DNA of 64,000 nt from UBA7957 sp965222695. GTDB taxonomy: Bacteria > Pseudomonadota > Gammaproteobacteria > Granulosicoccales > Granulosicoccaceae. Every line of letters begins with the position of its first letter. Positions within the stretch are counted from its first letter, which is position 1. The stretch lies in assembly GCA_965222695.1 (NCBI GenBank), contig OZ244967.1, positions 4,588,001 through 4,652,000 of the forward strand, given 5' to 3'. Positions 23,960 through 33,120 of this stretch are shown piece after piece. The translations under genes and the position numbers were made by a program. The notes under the pieces are model-generated. The model was not told the origin of the DNA and ran no database searches. It was given only the letters and a program-made list of their open reading frames with translations.

Positions 23960-26107
23960 ATGGTGAATGATTTTTCAATGAACACTGCTGAAAAGTCCGG
24001 ATTCATACGTGCCGATCTTCTGGAATTTGACTTGCCGTCCGCCCGTTCCATATCGAATGTATTGCTGTTGGTTTTTTGTATCGCTTTTGCGACCTGGCAT
24101 ATTCTGACCAATATTTATCTCACCGAACCCGGTCGGTGGCAAAACTGTATTCATTTTGCCGGCTTTGCATTATTAGCTAGTGTTTGTTACCCCGTCGTTA
24201 AGTCTTTGGAAAACAACAAAGCGGCATTTTATATCGATGTGCTGCTTGGATTATTGGTTGCTGCGTCCGCATTGTGGATTGCTTACGCGGAAAACGAAAT
24301 TTACAGTCGCACGCTGGAGAAAACCGGTCAACAGTGGCAGTTTTCCGTAATTGACTGGAGTGCAGGGATAGTAGTCATTCTTGCATGTATAGAGTTGGCG
24401 AGGCGCCTCACGGGTTGGATTATTCCGGTTTTGATCATTCTTTCTCTCAGCTACGTGCTTTTTCTGGGAGAGTGGATGCCTGGCGCTTTCCGTGCTGCCA
24501 GCCTGCCCCTGAGCGATGTGTTGTTTCGGTCTCTGTATAATGATGAAGGAATGTTCGGCATCATTGCCACCATATCATCAAGCAATATCACTTTGTTTAT
24601 GATTTTCGGTGCATTTTTAGTAGTCTCAGGAGCTTCGGATTTTGTTATCGAGGCTTCAAAAATAGTGGCCAGCCGATTCCGTGGAGGAGCGGCTTTTGTT
24701 GCGGTTATTTCCTCGGCACTGACGGGAACCATCTCCGGATCGGCAATTGCCAATACGGCATCCACCGGCATCATTACAATTCCAATGATGAAATCTTCAG
24801 GTTTTCGAGGACGATTCGCGGCAGGAGTCGAGGCCTCGGCTTCAACCGGCGGTCAGCTAATGCCGCCGATCATGGGTGCAGGCGCATTTGTAATGGCATC
24901 CTATACGGGAATACCCTACAGCACGATCGTTATAGTTTCGGTTGTGCCTGCTATCTTGTATTTTATGTCCGTCGCTTTTATCGTCCGGATCGAAGCAATG
25001 AAATACAATCTTGGAACTGATCAGGTTGAACCCATGGATAGGGTAAAGTTGATGTCAGGAATACTGAATTTCGTGCTGCCGCTGACGGTGATGACTTATA
25101 TGCTCGTCAGCGGTAAAACACCGAGTTTTGCTGCATGCTTTGCAATCGCGACACTGATTCTTGTCAGCTGGCTCACACCGAACAAAATGGGCCCTCGCAA
25201 TATCAGCCGTGCCTTTGTGCTCGGAATTTCTACATCTGTAATGACAGCCGTGCTTTTGGTTGCTGTTGGTTTGATCAATAATGCGGTAACAACGTCCGGT
25301 TTGGCTAATACGTTTGCTCTGATGATAGCGCAATGGTCTCAAGGCTCAATGTTGCTGGCCCTGACATTGGTAACATTGGCATCCTTGATTTTAGGCATGG
25401 GCCTGCCGGTTACTGCGGCCTATATTGTTTTATCGATACTATCCGCACCGGCGCTTGCCGGTATGTTGGCGGACAATATCATTATTGAACAACTGCTTCA
25501 GGGGATAACTGATCCGACGATCAGTGCAACATTCTCATTGGTGAATTCCCCCCTGGTGGAAAAAATTGCCAGTGGGATGAGTTTGGGCGAAGCAAAAGAG
25601 CTGGTTGCCGCCATACCCTTTGATCTGGCGATCGTTTTACGGCCCATGATGGTTGATCCCGCTCAGATGACGGTCTTTCTGTTAACGGCACACCTTATTG
25701 TATTTTGGTTAAGCCAGGATTCAAATGTAACCCCGCCGGTTTGTTTAGCGGCGTTCACAGCTGCAGGCATAGCAAAATCCCCCCCTATGGCGACCGGATT
25801 TCAAGCATGGAAGATTGCCAAGGGTTTGTATATCGTGCCCTTGATATTCGCTTATACGCCACTGGTTGGCGGCGATTTCTGGCAGGTTGTGCAAATCGGC
25901 CTGTTCAGCCTGTTCGGGATCTATGGATTCAGTGCAATGATCCAGAGATATGCCGAAGGGCCTCTTCCGATATGGGCTTATCCGTTGTTAATAGCCGCCT
26001 GTGCAGCTGCCTTTTATCCGCTCGATATTTGGACTAATATGGCAGGCGCAATTACGATCTGCGCTGTGATATGGTTGACGCGAGCAGGCACTACGCCTGA
26101 GAGTTGA
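23960..26107 (+). CDS. TRAP transporter fused permease (4TM/12TM, DctQM type)
   Basis: A 715-residue membrane protein with about 17-19 hydrophobic segments. The N-terminal part (about 30-200) corresponds to the small DctQ-like subunit and the remainder to the large DctM-like subunit; GSAIANTASTGIITIPMMK and EASASTGGQLMPPIMGAGAFVMA are signature segments of TAXI-type fused permeases, and GMGLPVTAAYIVL lies in the second half. It moves the substrate captured by the TAXI receptor, driven by a sodium or proton gradient. The order kinase-regulator-receptor-permease suggests a single regulated uptake system. Confidence 0.93.
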   Translation: MVNDFSMNTAEKSGFIRADLLEFDLPSARSISNVLLLVFCIAFATWHILTNIYLTEPGRWQNCIHFAGFALLASVCYPVVKSLENNKAAFYIDVLLGLLVAASALWIAYAENEIYSRTLEKTGQQWQFSVIDWSAGIVVILACIELARRLTGWIIPVLIILSLSYVLFLGEWMPGAFRAASLPLSDVLFRSLYNDEGMFGIIATISSSNITLFMIFGAFLVVSGASDFVIEASKIVASRFRGGAAFVAVISSALTGTISGSAIANTASTGIITIPMMKSSGFRGRFAAGVEASASTGGQLMPPIMGAGAFVMASYTGIPYSTIVIVSVVPAILYFMSVAFIVRIEAMKYNLGTDQVEPMDRVKLMSGILNFVLPLTVMTYMLVSGKTPSFAACFAIATLILVSWLTPNKMGPRNISRAFVLGISTSVMTAVLLVAVGLINNAVTTSGLANTFALMIAQWSQGSMLLALTLVTLASLILGMGLPVTAAYIVLSILSAPALAGMLADNIIIEQLLQGITDPTISATFSLVNSPLVEKIASGMSLGEAKELVAAIPFDLAIVLRPMMVDPAQMTVFLLTAHLIVFWLSQDSNVTPPVCLAAFTAAGIAKSPPMATGFQAWKIAKGLYIVPLIFAYTPLVGGDFWQVVQIGLFSLFGIYGFSAMIQRYAEGPLPIWAYPLLIAACAAAFYPLDIWTNMAGAITICAVIWLTRAGTTPES

Positions 26108-26125
26108 AGCGGTAGAGCAGAAAAA

Positions 26126-26191
26126 CCGGCCGGATGAGTGATTCTTCAAATCCGATACACGTGATCTGAAGAGTCAAAGCAGACCGGCCGG
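26126..26191. terminator. Large stem-loop between convergent TRAP permease and aqpZ
   Basis: CCGGCCGG occurs at 26126-26133 and 26184-26191 and can pair as the base of a stem; inside it, GATTCTTCA and TGAAGAGTC can also pair with one wobble. It fills the 108-base gap between two convergent genes, so a bidirectional terminator is likely. There is no long T-tract, but AAAAA just before the left arm would give a T-run on the minus strand. Confidence 0.5.
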
Positions 26192-26215
26192 AGATAGATT
26201 TACCCGAAGGAAGGA

Positions 26216-26905
26216 TTATGAATCCTCTCTTCCAATTGTTTTATAAACAATCGCACCTAAACAGGCACCTATAATCGGTGCGAGCCAGAATAACCACAGC
26301 TGGGTGAGTGCCCAGTCGCCGGCAAAAACAGCAACTCCTGTACTTCTTGCCGGATTTACCGAAGTATTAGTCACCGGAATGCTGATCAGGTGTATCAAGG
26401 TCAGGCATAGTCCGATGGCGATCGGTGCCATACCTGCCGGAGCACGCTGATCGGTTGCGCCGAGAATAACCAGCAAGAACATCATCGTCATCACGACTTC
26501 GGTCACCAAGGCTGAAATCATGGAATATTTTCCGGGCGAGTGTTCACCGTATCCGTTTGATGCAAAGCCTGCGGCCACATCGAAACCTTCTGCACCATTG
26601 GCAATGACAAACAAGACTCCTCCGGCGACTATGGCTCCCAACACTTGAGCAATGATGTACTGCGGCAGTTCACCGGCGGAAAACCGCCCGCCCGCCCATA
26701 GACCGATCGACACCGCGGGATTTAAGTGGCAGCCGGAGATATGTCCGATTGCATAGGCCATGGTCAATACCGTTAATCCGAAAGCCAAAGATACGCCCAA
26801 AAGGCCTATACCGACATCGGGAAATGCGGCGGCCAGAACTGCACTGCCACAACCTCCTAAAACCAGCCAGAAAGTCCCGATAAATTCAGCTAAGTATTTA
26901 TTCAT
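26216..26905 (-). CDS. aqpZ: Aquaporin Z-type water channel
   Basis: A 229-residue membrane channel with six hydrophobic segments. Both NPA motifs are present (HLNPAVSIG and SVNPARSTG), as is the N-terminal AEFIGTFWLVLGGCGSAVLAA typical of AqpZ. Histidine and arginine residues of the water-selective filter are in place (the Arg follows the second NPA). The ATG at 26905 is preferred because it starts the conserved MNKYLAEF sequence and has GGA eight bases upstream; the frame stays open further upstream. It allows rapid water movement across the inner membrane. Confidence 0.93.
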   Translation of the reverse strand: MNKYLAEFIGTFWLVLGGCGSAVLAAAFPDVGIGLLGVSLAFGLTVLTMAYAIGHISGCHLNPAVSIGLWAGGRFSAGELPQYIIAQVLGAIVAGGVLFVIANGAEGFDVAAGFASNGYGEHSPGKYSMISALVTEVVMTMMFLLVILGATDQRAPAGMAPIAIGLCLTLIHLISIPVTNTSVNPARSTGVAVFAGDWALTQLWLFWLAPIIGACLGAIVYKTIGREDS

Positions 26906-27210
26906 AATTTTTTCCGATGTTGTTTTGTAAAATAAATCGGCAAACATGCGTGCCGGCGGGCTGTGGAAACAGATCCCTGGCATATCGCGGCTTGCGCTGA
27001 CGGATTAGTATACAATCGAATAATGAGAAATAGATTGCAGAAGCAGTGAACCTGCGAAGGGGCAATTCTAGAGTTGTTCAAGGGCGAAAAGTAGCCGTAA
27101 AGTTGAAATCGTAACATTATTTTACAGCTGTGGATCAATTATCTGGCGGCGTGCCGGGCGCATGCGCGACAATAGAATTCCGCTCCCGTAGGTATGGCTG
27201 CATTAAGGGC
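26906..27210. other. Intergenic region upstream of aqpZ
   Basis: A 305-base gap between the aqpZ start and the end of the radical SAM gene, both on the minus strand. It should contain the aqpZ promoter. No repeat, RNA gene or clear terminator was recognised. Confidence 0.35.
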
Positions 27211-28215
27211 TTAATATGCCATTTCCACGCAAGGGAAAAATTTACTTTCGGGAATAAATTGCAAAATACTGTTTCTACAAAATCTCAGCATCTCTTGCTC
27301 GTTAGTCGTATCGTAGGATACCAGGTCATCGTCACGGGTCTGCAGCTCGGTGGCAAACAGAGCTTCTTCGGGGTAAAGTTTAATTATATTTTTGTAAAAC
27401 GGTCTGGGTAGACGAAACGGCCCCAGGCTGACAGAGTGAATAGCAGTTTCCGGTAAGGTTCGAAATGTTTGCTCAAACAACTGCTTGTATTGAAGCGTAA
27501 AATGCTCGGTGGCGATTATCGGATCAAATCTCAGACCGATAGGCCAACCTCTTTCCGTCAGGACTCGTGCAGCCTGAAGCCGTTTAGCCAGGCTTGGTGT
27601 TTTGTGCTCCAGGGATTCCACAACGCTGTCCGGCGAAAGGCTGAAGGCGACCACGCAATGCGGAAAAGCTTCTCGTTTTAGGATATGTCTGATTTGAGTG
27701 CTTTTGGTTCTTAACTCCAGCCATGAGCCTGGTTTATTTTCAAACTGCTCCAACGCAAAATCGACAAAATGGGTGATAGGCTCCAGTGCCAGCGAATCAC
27801 AATCATAGCCGGAGAAATACCAGCCTGCTTGCCCGTTTAATTGTGTCTGCTGATGCTCGATCGCTGTGAAAAAGTCCTCATAGTTAATAAACAGAACGTA
27901 ATTTGCGGATCTGTACATACCTTGCAAAAAACAATAACGGCAATCGTAGACACAATTCATCATATGTGAAAAATAGTAATTGTGTTTACCGCCTATTCCA
28001 TAGTGCGGCGGTGCCGGTAATAAGTATCCGTCATGTTTTACGGCGAGAATCAGCGCAGGATGATTCTTTTGCAAACGGAAATTCTGGGATTTCGGGTTTA
28101 ACACTTCGCCGTAGCGGCCGATAATGATTTTTCTCGCTTTAGGAAAGCGCCTAAGTATTTGTTCGGTTCTGGGCAGCCGGTAGGCTTCTTCTTCAATATA
28201 CAGCGTATCGATCAC
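27211..28215 (-). CDS. Spore-photolyase-like (SPL) radical SAM protein
   Basis: A 334-residue radical SAM enzyme. The cluster motif is C-x3-C-x2-C in MNCVYDCRYCFLQG, the form used by spore photoproduct lyase, and LPAPPHYGIGGKHNYYFSH precedes it as in SPL homologues. A further cysteine (FSGYDC) lies 44 residues after the last cluster cysteine, near the place where SPL carries its hydrogen-donor cysteine. The organism shows no sign of sporulation, so the role is probably not spore DNA repair; SPL-like proteins in Gram-negative bacteria are uncharacterised. The start overlaps the phosphorylase stop by 4 bases, suggesting a joint pathway. Confidence 0.8.
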   Translation of the reverse strand: MIDTLYIEEEAYRLPRTEQILRRFPKARKIIIGRYGEVLNPKSQNFRLQKNHPALILAVKHDGYLLPAPPHYGIGGKHNYYFSHMMNCVYDCRYCFLQGMYRSANYVLFINYEDFFTAIEHQQTQLNGQAGWYFSGYDCDSLALEPITHFVDFALEQFENKPGSWLELRTKSTQIRHILKREAFPHCVVAFSLSPDSVVESLEHKTPSLAKRLQAARVLTERGWPIGLRFDPIIATEHFTLQYKQLFEQTFRTLPETAIHSVSLGPFRLPRPFYKNIIKLYPEEALFATELQTRDDDLVSYDTTNEQEMLRFCRNSILQFIPESKFFPCVEMAY

Positions 28216-29042
28216 GAGAACTGAAATCCCTTTTCACGCAATTGCTTTTCGAGGGTTTTCAGTACTTCACCGGCCGAAGATAAATGACTATAGTCTTCCA
28301 ATTCCGGTAGATTTCCGAAAATGGCGAAATACCGCTGCAAAAGACGGTTGAAAGCGTTTTGCTGGCTGACACTGAAGTGCCATTGTTGATAAAACAAGCC
28401 GCCGCGCTTGCGGATGCGGGTACCATCGAACTGGAGGGCGGCCAGGCTCTGAAGTTGATTGACGACGGCGCAAACATCGGGCAAAGCATCAGCAACAAGC
28501 CGGCTTATCCGATATTTATCCAGGTTTTCGATCGGATGGTCAGGCGAATCGGAAGTGACTTTAACAACCTGAGTCAGCTCGGCTTGCATGTAACGAATGG
28601 CGATCGGATAAAATGCGCTGGCTTCCATGTCAAGACCTGTATTGTCCGGGTAGTCGGTGCAGGGTTTGGCAACTGTTTCTAACTGACTGCTGGCACAGCC
28701 AGGATTAAATGACATGGGCGGATGCCAGGTTTTTCCGCTGATACGATCTGTAATTTTGTGTGCGACAAAAACCGAGCCCAGATCCAGCGAAGCATGCCCG
28801 GCTATACCGATATTAAGGCAAATGGACGTTTCATTGGCTGAGCTTCCGTGCAGCAGAGCGGCTGTTGCGGCGGCGCAATTAACTTTGCCCATGCCGGATA
28901 TTATCAGAGAGATATTATCCCGGGCATAGAAACGAAAAGGGCCATTCAGCACCGATTTCAGCCTGAACCGTTCAATCAACGGTCTTGCTTCACTCTGCAG
29001 TGCCGTCAGCAAAAAAATGGGTGTGTCAGTCAGATCATCCAT
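28212..29042 (-). CDS. Nucleoside phosphorylase/nucleosidase-like protein
   Basis: A 276-residue protein related to the purine nucleoside phosphorylase/MTA-SAH nucleosidase family: ALQSEARPLI, SGMGKVNCAAA, the LDMEASAFY motif that binds ribose, and VVKVTSDS with the base-contacting Asp. The last ~80 residues, after the usual end of the fold, form a separate helical tail. The ATG at 29042 (MDDLTDTP) overlaps the glycosyltransferase stop by 8 bases; an upstream ATG at 29078 is less likely. Together with the coupled radical SAM gene, it may remove adenine or another base from an adenosylated intermediate, as HpnG follows HpnH in hopanoid synthesis; this is inference. Confidence 0.75.
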   Translation of the reverse strand: MDDLTDTPIFLLTALQSEARPLIERFRLKSVLNGPFRFYARDNISLIISGMGKVNCAAATAALLHGSSANETSICLNIGIAGHASLDLGSVFVAHKITDRISGKTWHPPMSFNPGCASSQLETVAKPCTDYPDNTGLDMEASAFYPIAIRYMQAELTQVVKVTSDSPDHPIENLDKYRISRLVADALPDVCAVVNQLQSLAALQFDGTRIRKRGGLFYQQWHFSVSQQNAFNRLLQRYFAIFGNLPELEDYSHLSSAGEVLKTLEKQLREKGFQFS

Positions 29043-29853
29043 GAAACGAATGTGCGAGGTTTTCGTAGAATCGAGCATCGTTCAGGCGACCGCGTTTTTG
29101 CGCACCTTTGGCAAAAATGCTGGCTTTTTTACGCAGCATGGCGCTGGCGCTGGCAAATTGCTCTGAAGTCAATACTCCGCTTTGCAAAATATTCTGCAGA
29201 GCGGTAATCCGAAAACGGTCCATTCCCCAGAATTTTTTCGACAATTGGTCTGTGTGCCCGCCGAATTTGCGCAATACAGGTTCTTCGACATAGAGCACCG
29301 GTTCTTTGGCGCAGATTTTTAACCACATATCATAGTCTTCACACACCGGCAGACGCGCATCAAAATATTGAACCTGTTCGAGCAGGTCTTTTCGGATCAG
29401 TGCGGCGGAAGGAGAAATCACGCATAGCGGTAAGCACTGATTGAAAATCCAACCTCCTTGCTTGCGGTGTTTACTGAGTTGCCTGAGAGGTTTGCCGTTA
29501 CGTATCCATATTTCGTTGCCGTGGCAAAGCCTGTATCCGGAGTTTTCTTCGATCAGACGGTTCTGTAATTCCAGTTTATTCAACAGCCACTCATCGTCCG
29601 AATCCAGAAAAGCTATCCAGTCTCCGGTTGCGTGTCTTATGCCGGTATTACGTGCCGCCGAGACACCCTGATTGTCCTGACGTAGATACCGGATGCCCGG
29701 CCTTGACCTTACCAGTTCCCGGGTATTATCGGTGGAACCGTCATCGACAACAATCAACTCGAACGCCCGCAGCGTCTGCTGCATCACCGACTCGATGGCG
29801 CGGCCCAGCGTATGGGCTCGATTGTAGCTTGGAATAACGACCGAAATTTTCAT
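29035..29853 (-). CDS. GT2-family glycosyltransferase
   Basis: A 272-residue cytosolic GT-A fold glycosyltransferase. ISVVIPSYNRAHTLGRAIESV, VVDDGSTDNT and the DSDDEW motif (nucleotide-sugar and metal binding) are intact, and SAARNTGIRHATGDWIAFLD is typical of family 2. The acceptor is unknown. It is the first gene of the overlapping set GT2-phosphorylase-SPL on the minus strand. The divergent BPSS1780-type gene lies 194 bases away. Confidence 0.9.
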   Translation of the reverse strand: MKISVVIPSYNRAHTLGRAIESVMQQTLRAFELIVVDDGSTDNTRELVRSRPGIRYLRQDNQGVSAARNTGIRHATGDWIAFLDSDDEWLLNKLELQNRLIEENSGYRLCHGNEIWIRNGKPLRQLSKHRKQGGWIFNQCLPLCVISPSAALIRKDLLEQVQYFDARLPVCEDYDMWLKICAKEPVLYVEEPVLRKFGGHTDQLSKKFWGMDRFRITALQNILQSGVLTSEQFASASAMLRKKASIFAKGAQKRGRLNDARFYENLAHSFHG

Positions 29854-30047
29854 CCCGCTATTTTAACCCCTGGACGGGATTAAATGGAGATTTGCCGAAA
29901 ATCCGCTCAAACGGTCTGTTACAATCCGGATGCTCCTCAAAATACCCAAGGCGAGAGCATTTCTGTTTGAGTTAGAATAGTCTTCCTGCTTGTACGGAGG
30001 GTCCGCGGTAAGAAAGAGAATATTCGGATTGTTTTCGGAGAAGCATT

Positions 30048-30791
30048 ATGTCAAACGAATATAGCACTGTAGAAGCATCGCACGGAATTTCTTGGTTTTC
30101 CTGCGGCTGGAAGCTGTTCCTGAAAAACCCTTTGATATGGATCGCCATGCAATTGATATTCATTGTTCTGGCGGTACTGTTGAGTTTTATCCCTGTACTG
30201 GGCGCATTGGCGGTCAATCTTTTAGCGCCTGTCCTGGCTGGCGGGATGTTTATCGCAGCCGATCGATGCAGTCGATCGGACGAGATCACTGTTGGAAATC
30301 TCTTTACCGCATTTAACGAGCGGGAAATGCTCAAGAAACTACTGGTGATAGGCGCCATAGGGCTGCTGTTTGCAGTGTTATCATTAATGATCGGCGGTGT
30401 CACCATGGGAGGCATGATGGCCGGCATGGAAAGCGGGCAGATCCCGCAGGGTCAAGTCAGCCCTGGGGCGATGGGCGGAGTTATGGTCGGCGGTTTGATC
30501 TCGCTGGTGATCGCAACCGTATGGGCCATGGCGGCCATATTCGGAATTCCTCTGGTCAGCTTGAACAATCACGAGCCGGTGGCGGCGCTGAAGAGCAGTT
30601 TTAAGGCCTGTTTATCCAATTGGCTGCCTTTGCTGATTTTTGGCCTGATCAGCGGTTTTCTTTTCTTTGTCGGATCAATTCCTTTTGGTCTCGGCCTGCT
30701 GGTCGTGGTTCCGATAGTCTTGTGTTCCGCTTACTGCGCGTTTAAATCCATCTATCCAGATTCAACTGCATCATCGGAGATGCAGGTGTAG
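30048..30791 (+). CDS. BPSS1780-type membrane protein
   Basis: A 247-residue protein with about six hydrophobic segments, matching the BPSS1780 family of uncharacterised proteobacterial membrane proteins (GWKLFLKNPLIWI near the start, LLAPVLAGGMF, NNHEPVAALKSSFKACLSNW). A Met/Gly-rich loop (GGMMAGMESGQ) lies in the centre. GGAG is found about 11 bases upstream of the ATG. Followed after 38 bases by the YebE-like gene on the same strand. Function unknown. Confidence 0.82.
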   Translation: MSNEYSTVEASHGISWFSCGWKLFLKNPLIWIAMQLIFIVLAVLLSFIPVLGALAVNLLAPVLAGGMFIAADRCSRSDEITVGNLFTAFNEREMLKKLLVIGAIGLLFAVLSLMIGGVTMGGMMAGMESGQIPQGQVSPGAMGGVMVGGLISLVIATVWAMAAIFGIPLVSLNNHEPVAALKSSFKACLSNWLPLLIFGLISGFLFFVGSIPFGLGLLVVVPIVLCSAYCAFKSIYPDSTASSEMQV

Positions 30792-30829
30792 AACCTGTCT
30801 ATCAGCCACAAACTATCAGAGGAAAATCA

Positions 30830-31516
30830 ATGGATGCGAAATCACTACTTGAATCGCTGTTTGAAACCGGCAAGCAATATGCCCAACAGGGGCGGAATCT
30901 GGCCGAAGAAAAACTGGGTGTACCGGAAGAGGGGAGTGAGCGGGACGCCATGATGTCGGGCCTGGGCAAAGGTGCACTCGCCGCGGGTGCTCTAGCCATG
31001 CTGCTGGGCACGGGCGCAGGCCGTCGATTGACCGGCTCGGCGTTAAAAATAGGCAGCCTGGCGGCCGTAGGCGGTTTGGCTTACAAAACCTTCCAAAACT
31101 GGCAGTCGTCTCAGTCCAAAGGGCAGGAACTCGGGAAACCGATCAATGAGCTTGAAGGGCCGGAAGCCAACGACAGGAGTCTTGCACTGGTAAAAGCCAT
31201 GATAGCGGCGGCCAAAGCGGATGGCCATATTGACGCAGCCGAACGCGAACGTATTAACGGGCAGATCAATAAAATGCAACTTGATGACTCAACCTTTGCA
31301 TTTTTAAAGCAGGAAATCGATCAGCCGCTGGACGTCGTCGATATAGCCAGGCATGCGGATTCACCGGAATCGGCCGCCGAGATCTATGTGGCTTCATTGC
31401 TTGTAATCGATGTGGACAGTGAAAAAGAGCGGGCTTATCTCAATGAGCTGGCGCGCGAGTTGGATCTGCCGAATGAATTGGCCGCTGAGCTGGAAAATAA
31501 GGTGCAGCAGGCCTGA
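30830..31516 (+). CDS. YebE-like (DUF533) protein with TerB-like C-terminal domain
   Basis: A 228-residue protein. Residues 40-90 form a hydrophobic Gly/Ala-rich segment (GKGALAAGALAMLLGTGAGR) and residues 110-225 a helical TerB-like domain (ALVKAMIAAAKADGHID, AYLNELARELDL). This is the plan of YebE/DUF533 inner membrane proteins, whose expression rises under envelope or osmotic stress in some bacteria. Ends just before a strong bidirectional hairpin. Confidence 0.87.
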   Translation: MDAKSLLESLFETGKQYAQQGRNLAEEKLGVPEEGSERDAMMSGLGKGALAAGALAMLLGTGAGRRLTGSALKIGSLAAVGGLAYKTFQNWQSSQSKGQELGKPINELEGPEANDRSLALVKAMIAAAKADGHIDAAERERINGQINKMQLDDSTFAFLKQEIDQPLDVVDIARHADSPESAAEIYVASLLVIDVDSEKERAYLNELARELDLPNELAAELENKVQQA

Positions 31517-31523
31517 AAGATCA

Positions 31524-31556
31524 AACCGGAGCTATAGGTCTTATATAGCTCCGGTT
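31524..31556. terminator. Bidirectional terminator-like hairpin
   Basis: A perfect 13-bp stem (AACCGGAGCTATA / TATAGCTCCGGTT) with a 7-base loop between the convergent yebE-like and OmpA-family genes. The plus strand continues with ACTTTC and the minus strand with TGATCTTTC, so T-tracts are short on both sides. Confidence 0.75.
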
Positions 31557-31573
31557 ACTTTCACGAGGCGGAT

Positions 31574-32251
31574 TTAAATCGGTTGAAACGCCTCTTCTTC
31601 CCTGCCTTTGACAATGGATTTGAGAAAGACTTCCACACGGCGGTTTTGCTGCCGGCCCTGTTCCGTGGAATTATCTGCCCGGGGCTGCATCTCGCCCCGG
31701 CCTTCCAGGCGTATTCGCCGGTAGGTGACACCGTTCGTCCCGAGATAACTGCCGACCGACTGCGCCCTGCGCTCCGAAAGATCCTGGTTATACCGGGTGC
31801 TTCCCGTGCTATCCGTGTGGCCAATTACATGCACGGCGGTCTTGTCATATTTGGCAAGTACGTTGGCGACTTTATCCAGACTGTCGTAAAAATTCGGTTT
31901 CAGCCGGTCACTGTCGAAATCAAAGGTGACGCCGCTGTCGAGATTCAGTTTTAAGGTTTCATCGTCGATGCGCTGCAATTCAATCTCCCGGGCGCTTTGT
32001 TCTTCAGCCAATTGCCGATCCAGTTCACGTTGCTGCTCGTCCATGTAGTTACCTACGGCTGCGCCGGTGATAGCGCCGATCGCCGCACCGAGAAATCTAC
32101 CCTTGTCGTCGTCAACCTGGTGGCCGAATACCGCACCGGCAACCGCGCCGATTGCAGCACCTGTCTTGGAGCGTTGATTCGGGTCGTTAGTAGCGCAGCC
32201 GCCAACTATCAGGCTGGCGAATACTAGTAAAGTGAGGAATGGTTTGTTCAT
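31574..32251 (-). CDS. OmpA-family lipoprotein with glycine zipper (YiaD-like)
   Basis: A 225-residue outer membrane lipoprotein. The ATG at 32251 begins a lipoprotein signal peptide with lipobox VGGC. Residues 30-75 are a glycine zipper (GAAIGAVAGAVFG, GAAIGAITGAAVG), then a short coiled-coil-like charged helix, then an OmpA peptidoglycan-binding domain (VTFDFDSDRL, VIGHTDSTGS, LSERRAQSV, NRRVEV). This arrangement matches YiaD and similar proteins that tether the outer membrane to peptidoglycan. It overlaps nothing and probably has its own promoter in the gap after the DsbA-like gene. Confidence 0.9.
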   Translation of the reverse strand: MNKPFLTLLVFASLIVGGCATNDPNQRSKTGAAIGAVAGAVFGHQVDDDKGRFLGAAIGAITGAAVGNYMDEQQRELDRQLAEEQSAREIELQRIDDETLKLNLDSGVTFDFDSDRLKPNFYDSLDKVANVLAKYDKTAVHVIGHTDSTGSTRYNQDLSERRAQSVGSYLGTNGVTYRRIRLEGRGEMQPRADNSTEQGRQQNRRVEVFLKSIVKGREEEAFQPI

Positions 32252-32417
32252 AAATCGCTCCAATATCAATTCCGATTGATGCTTCCGGATTAGATTCGGA
32301 CTATTTGCCTTTGTTGAATATATGTGAATATGCTCAATTTACAACCAGTTTACAGGCCAAGTTTACAGGATTTTGCTGAAGCGAAACTGAATGAAATTGC
32401 CGGCCCGGTTACAGTGG

Positions 32418-33035
32418 CTACAGATGCCGCCAGAGATTGTTAAGCGTATATTCAGCGTCCGTATAGCTGCTCGCAACATATCGAGCCTTGCCGTTTTTCT
32501 CAACGATCAAGCTGGGAAAGCCTTGGGCACCGAGTTGTTGGTGGCGCGCTATTTGGTCTTCGAGGGACTGTTGCGTTTGCGCGGCATTCAAATCCTGCGC
32601 AAACCGGCTTGTATCCAGGCCGATATTACCGGCCAGGGCGATAAGATTAACATCATCTGAAGGGTTGATTGCCCGCAGGTAGTAGGCGTGTTGAATGGCC
32701 GCATTCATGGTTTCCTCGGCCTCTGCTGCCTGGTTTTTCGCGGCTATGACCGCACGGCAGGCCGGGTATGTGGAGCGCCTGGGCGTATTCTTTGTCCAGA
32801 AATCAAAGTTGAATTCAGTACCGGGAACCGTAAATTGAATTTTTCTCCAGGTTTGTTGAAGAAAACCGCGCATCTCCTGTGGCATGGGAACTTCGGAATC
32901 GGGCGCCAGGCCACCCAATAGATACTGCACCTCAAGATCCTGCGGCAGTTTTGACCGAACCTCATTCCAGACGGGTCGGAATGCCCAACACCAACTGCAC
33001 ATCGGGTCGTGTACATAAAACAAAGTTGCTATCAT
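32418..33035 (-). CDS. DsbA-family (FrnE/2-hydroxychromene isomerase-like) oxidoreductase
   Basis: A 205-residue thioredoxin-fold protein with no signal peptide, hence cytosolic. The active-site motif is CSWCW near the N-terminus (MCSWCWAFRP), and a cis-proline loop is visible in GAQGFPSLIV. This combination matches the FrnE-like branch of DsbA proteins. It is divergent from nfsA with an 85-base gap, so a shared regulatory region and a link to redox stress are plausible. Confidence 0.88.
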   Translation of the reverse strand: MIATLFYVHDPMCSWCWAFRPVWNEVRSKLPQDLEVQYLLGGLAPDSEVPMPQEMRGFLQQTWRKIQFTVPGTEFNFDFWTKNTPRRSTYPACRAVIAAKNQAAEAEETMNAAIQHAYYLRAINPSDDVNLIALAGNIGLDTSRFAQDLNAAQTQQSLEDQIARHQQLGAQGFPSLIVEKNGKARYVASSYTDAEYTLNNLWRHL

Positions 33036-33120
33036 TCAAAGCTCCGGACAAACAATTATCTGTGGTTATAGCAGTGAATTACCTCGTCGTCAGACAGCAC
33101 CGACAAAAAAAGGTTTATTT

